A DNA stretch of 64,000 nt from Schistosoma mansoni (taxonomy: Eukaryota; Platyhelminthes; Trematoda; Strigeidida; Schistosomatidae), in assembly GCF_000237925.1 (NCBI RefSeq), contig NC_031502.1, positions 40,444,557 through 40,508,556 on the forward strand, in the 5' to 3' direction. The position numbers and the translations under genes are program-made. The notes under the pieces are model-generated. The model saw nothing but the letters and a program-made list of their open reading frames with translations. It was not told where the DNA came from and did no database searches. Shown piece by piece: positions 60,169 to 64,000 of this stretch (its first letter is position 1; each line of letters starts with the position of its first letter).

Positions 60169-62018
60169 AGAATAGATAGGGTAAATATACCCAATACAGA
60201 TGGAATTCGGGACATGTTCAAGGCGATGTTTTTATGACCAACTCAACTTCTGTTACTTGATGTAAGGCCATAACGATGGAACAGTATCTTCAGATTTTAT
60301 CATGATTGTCAAGGCACACTGTTAATAAACTTAAGAGAAGATTTCGTTGACCACAGCCCTCCGTGTAAGTAGTAGTTATATATCGGAGCGAGTACTTCAG
60401 TTTCGGACTATCTGAGGATACTTAGAATCCACGGGGCAAAACATATTCGTTTTGCTTGACAAACCGTTCCTGTTGTGCCCCGTTTTAATTCAGTGCTAAT
60501 CTGTCTGTTTTAACGATTCATCAGAAAAGGAACAAACGAAAAAATATAATGCCGATACTTCTGATAAATAAATGAGTATGACAAGCTAAATACTAAGTGC
60601 CTAATCTATGCATTTCGATTTTGTAAAACATTCTTACTGAAACGGCATATTATGAGTATGACCAATTGATGCTTGTTTCATCGGAAATGAATGACCATAG
60701 ATTTGGATAAACACTTGGAAACTATAACCTTTCAGGAAATACAAGTCCGCCCATATATTACTCTTACATCTTTAACGTTGAACCTTGTAAAATACTGTTA
60801 GTTTCTATTCATTATAGAGCACGAATTGACTGATAACAAATGAACAGCTTATTATAAACGTCACCATGCAGATGTATGATATGTGTTTAAGACCTTGTAA
60901 TTATTGACAGAACTGGATATTCGATCTAAAAAAGTTAATTTTTAATCAAAACATTTTATCCATACGTTGTAATATGTGAAACAAATGTTTAAATCATCTG
61001 AACTCACTCAGAATTCGGTGTTATTTGTGCCTTGCATTTGTCTGAGGTTTTTAAATGAGTCAATCTAGTGTTTTTCAAAATGAATTTTAAACTTAATCAA
61101 CAGCCACTTCAACTATTTCAGTTTTTGTGGTGTGTGCTACTTATATTGACATAAGTAGTATATAGCGCTAGTCAGGAGTAGAATGTCGGGCAGCAGAAGG
61201 TCAAGAAGATCGAGGGTGAAAGAATGGGAACAGAAAGCAATTGGTATGGAAATGCAGGGACATTGAAGTCTGAGACGATTGACTGATATTTTTACAAAAG
61301 GGATAGTTAAGTTTGAGACAACTGACTGATATTTTGCAAATAAAGTATTTATTGTATGGTTCTTAGATTTTATAAAGAGATTCTGTAATTTTGTATTCAA
61401 ATACATTCGATTGTCCCCAATTGTGTTATCGTACACTACAGTTACTAAATAAGTCTACATTTCTTGGTGTTAAAGTTCAGGTTGTTCAGCAACGTAGTGA
61501 GAATACGTAATCGGTCAATCTTATTTATCAGTCGTATATTTAACAAATGTGTAAAAGCGAACATTAGTGAACGTTTGAACTTTATCGCAAATAACTTAGT
61601 TATACATTATGTACTCTGATCATGAGTTTCAGTAATAAGCGAAAATCACTTTAAAATTACCTGCTTAAGTCACTTAACTCTGTCAAAAAAACTAGTATGT
61701 AGCTTTACAGTGAATTAATAAAGTATAGAGACCATAATGCATCACCCAGGAATTAGTACTTTCACTATATTAGTTTGTTACTTATGGATAAGAGTGTATT
61801 ATTCCGATTGCTTAATCAGAGACAATCCTATTTCACAAATTAGTTTGTAATCCTAATGAGAATTAAAAATGTGAACTAGTTTACCGAACTTTATTTCCTT
61901 CCACAGAAACTTTTATTTTTATGGATTCAAAACCTTTATATATAAAACATAAATTCTCTTGTTTTCAAAGATTGAGTAAACATAAATAAATAAGATCTTT
62001 AAAAATTTTTGGCTGAAT
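60169..62018. other. Intergenic, no gene recognised
   Basis: Mostly AT-rich. At 61260-61345 two similar units of about 20 bp (GAGACGATTGACTGATATTT and GAGACAACTGACTGATATTT) stand about 47 bp apart. No coding sequence was seen. Confidence 0.4.
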
Positions 62019-62031
62019 AGATAAACTGTCT

Positions 62032-62655
62032 GTGAAAACCTTTACATATCTGGGCAGCATCATTGATGAACACGGTGGATCTGATGCAGATGTGAGGGCG
62101 CGGATCGGCAAAGCAAGAGCAGCATACTTACAATTGAAAAACATCTGGAGCTCAAAACAATTGTCAACCAACACCAATGTTAGAAATTTCAATACGAATG
62201 TCAATACAGTTCTACTGTATGGGGCGGAGACGTGGAGAACTACGAAAGCCATTATCCAGAAGATACAAGTGTTTATTAACAGTTGTCTACGCAAGATACT
62301 TCGGACCAGTTGACCAGACATTATCAGCAACAAGTTACTGTGGGAGACAACAAACCAGATTCCAGCGGAGGAAGAAATCAGGAAGAAGCGCTGGAAGTGG
62401 ATTGGGCACACCTTGAGGAAATCACCCAATTGTGTTACAAGACAAGCCCTCACATGGAATCCTGGAGGTCAAAGGAGAAGAGGAAGATCAAAGAACACAT
62501 TACGCCGAGAAATAGAGACAGACATGAGAAGAATGAACGAGAACTGGATAGAACTAGAAAAGAAGGCCCAGGACAGAGTGGGTTGGAGAAAGCTGGTCGG
62601 TGACCTATGCTCCATTGGGAGTAACAGGCGTAAGTAAAAAAAGTAAAAGTAAGTA
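62032..62655 (+). mobile_element. RTE-type LINE, short 5'-truncated copy with target-site duplication
   Basis: The 13-bp repeat AGATAAACTGTCT lies at 62019-62031 and 62656-62668. The insert holds only the RT C-terminal region. It starts at [20 protein letters not shown] and runs through [20 protein letters not shown] to [20 protein letters not shown], with the GTAA-rich tail at 62630-62655. One stop (TGA 62311-62313) replaces a Trp codon. The sequence is very close to the element at 20196-22880, so both belong to the same young subfamily. Confidence 0.9.
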
Positions 62656-62668
62656 AGATAAACTGTCT

Positions 62669-63487
62669 CGAATTAGTTCTCTATTCACGATTAATATAGA
62701 AGAGAATTAGATTCATCTTTCAAAATTTTGTTAAGGATGATCGTGAACACGCCTAAATGAATTGAATGAAGCAATAAAGGATTCGGAAGTTTCAAAAAAT
62801 TCTACCAATATATACCAATACTCCTATCTGTTCTGATCATTATTCATTTGATGTTTCTTGTATATAAAAGTCTCAAGAGCTGTCTCATAGAAAGATGGAA
62901 CATCTTTATATCAAATCATATTCCATTAGAAACTGATCAGTTACAATGTTTAATATCAACAAGAAAACTCAAAACTTTACGTATAACCAAGAAGTACATC
63001 AGTCACTTTTCCAGATGATGAAATAAAACTCAATGAATGAGTATTTCTCATGGTCTGTGCCTTGTGGTTAGAACATTTCAAAGTAGTGAGTTAAAAAAAT
63101 GTTTGAATAGATTCTAGTTGAATTTTTGGTTCAAAATGATTCTTTAATCTAAATCTATCTTAACAACTACCTTGAAAGTAAATAATTCACTTTTAAAAAT
63201 AAGAAAACTTTGAAAGACTGTAAAGTATCCCTTTATATATATATGAAGTCAGTGACTTCATCTTGTAATTTTTATCCTATTTGAAATTGATTTTCTCTTT
63301 ACAACTTTTACCTTCAATTATTACAATGTTGACTCATCGTTCGAAAATACTCTGTAGCTTAAAAGTACTATAATATCTTATTGTTGTAACTAACTTGAAT
63401 AGTGATTCTTAATGGAAAAGACTTTTGATTAATAGTGATGTTTATTTTCAATACTGCAAAAATCTATACAGTATCCTATATATATAT
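62669..63487. other. Intergenic, no gene recognised
   Basis: AT-rich DNA with short TA runs at about 63234 and 63476. No recognisable repeat or exon. Confidence 0.4.
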
Positions 63488-63622
63488 CCAGAAAACTCCG
63501 CCCTTAGCTCCTCCGGGGGCTACTGCTGGTCCCAAGCCCGGATAAAGGAGGAGGGTTGGGCATAGGGTTAGCGACCTCATCACGTAGAAAACCAACTCGG
63601 TAAAAAAAATGATAACCAGAAG
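63488..63622 (+). repeat. GC-rich unit, second copy of the 135-bp insert
   Basis: CCAGAAAACTCCGCCCTTAG, GGTCCCAAGCCCGGATAAAG and GAGGAGGGTTGGGCATAGGG match the insert at 40914-41048. It also ends A-rich (TAAAAAAAATGATAACCAGA). It sits after a TA run. No clear target duplication was visible. Confidence 0.7.
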
Positions 63623-64000
63623 AAATTATTGAAGCAATATGTCCAGAAGATATTAGATTTACTTAATCATTATAGAAAACTGATAAATTTTTCCATTGTT
63701 GAATGGTTTGTTTACGACGAACTTAATCAAGTGTTGTTAGGTGAAATAAGAACAAAATTATAAAAGAAACATTACATATTGAAAGAAAAATAAATAAGAT
63801 GGAGAATTAACTGTTTTACATTTTTTGGTGTTGTTCATTTTCAACTGTTTTATTCTATCACTATTCATAGATACTATAATTAATTACTTTGAATTCTTTT
63901 AATTCATAGATTGAAGGTTAGGCGTCTCATAATTATATGCGCTTATTTATAATTATCGATAGGATAACTGAATGAGCTAAAAAAAAAAACGGAAACAATA
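63623..64000. other. AT-rich end of window
   Basis: No gene or repeat recognised up to the window end. Confidence 0.4.

Overview
The window is about 64 kb of AT-rich metazoan nuclear DNA that looks like a schistosome (blood fluke). Four things point there: very short 5' introns (30, 31 and 35 bp) beside kilobase-long later introns; RTE-type LINEs ending in a GTAA-rich tail; CR1-like LINEs; and tRNA-derived SINEs that carry hammerhead-ribozyme sequence, as in the Sm-alpha family. Species is not assigned. No rRNA, tRNA gene, CRISPR array or bacterial-style operon was seen.

Three protein genes were rebuilt exon by exon with matching splice phases. (1) 651-13748, plus strand: a 9-exon FEZ/UNC-76 homologue, a kinesin-1 cargo adaptor of 570 aa. 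(2) 44540-51418, plus strand: a 4-exon, 390-aa protein with N-terminal ankyrin-like sequence and a GAMT/Rmt2-type S-adenosylmethionine methyltransferase domain. (3) 53513-54147, minus strand: a compact 3-exon signal peptidase complex subunit 2 (SPCS2), 189 aa. Divergent from SPCS2, and 116 bp from its start codon, lies a tentative small secreted-protein gene (54264-55075). It has no ATG of its own at the start of the signal peptide but has a 3' splice acceptor exactly there, which would fit a start codon supplied by spliced-leader trans-splicing. The shared promoter interval holds a UPRE-like TGACGTGA.

The rest is mainly mobile-element sediment. 7.9-12.9 kb: pieces of a CTGA-tailed LINE inside FEZ introns. 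17.9-19.0 kb: a SINE and an RTE 5' fragment. 20.2-22.9 kb: a young RTE LINE (minus) with a 13-bp target-site duplication and one nonsense codon. 25.5-29.9 kb: RTE 5'-leader-like repeats and LINE fragments, with TC/TA microsatellites and a palindromic element between. 30.6-31.2 kb: SINE copies, one with a nearly complete hammerhead ribozyme. 33.0-37.5 kb: a Ty3/Gypsy LTR retrotransposon with apparently identical 166-bp LTRs, a 5-bp target-site duplication and three coding lesions, next to an older diverged LTR. 38.9-42.0 kb: decayed CR1-like LINEs, one interrupted by a 135-bp GC-rich insert flanked by a 9-bp duplication. 43.6 and 52.4 kb: two copies of a 0.5-kb repeat. 47.1 kb: a palindromic element with a hammerhead-like core at its apex. 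57.4-60.2 and 62.0-62.7 kb: further RTE copies.

The least ordinary items are the palindrome carrying a hammerhead core, the possible SL-supplied start codon beside SPCS2, the 135-bp insert that does not behave like a 5'-truncated LINE, and the animal Rmt2-type enzyme. Homology calls rest on reading the translations and recalled family motifs; no database search was run.
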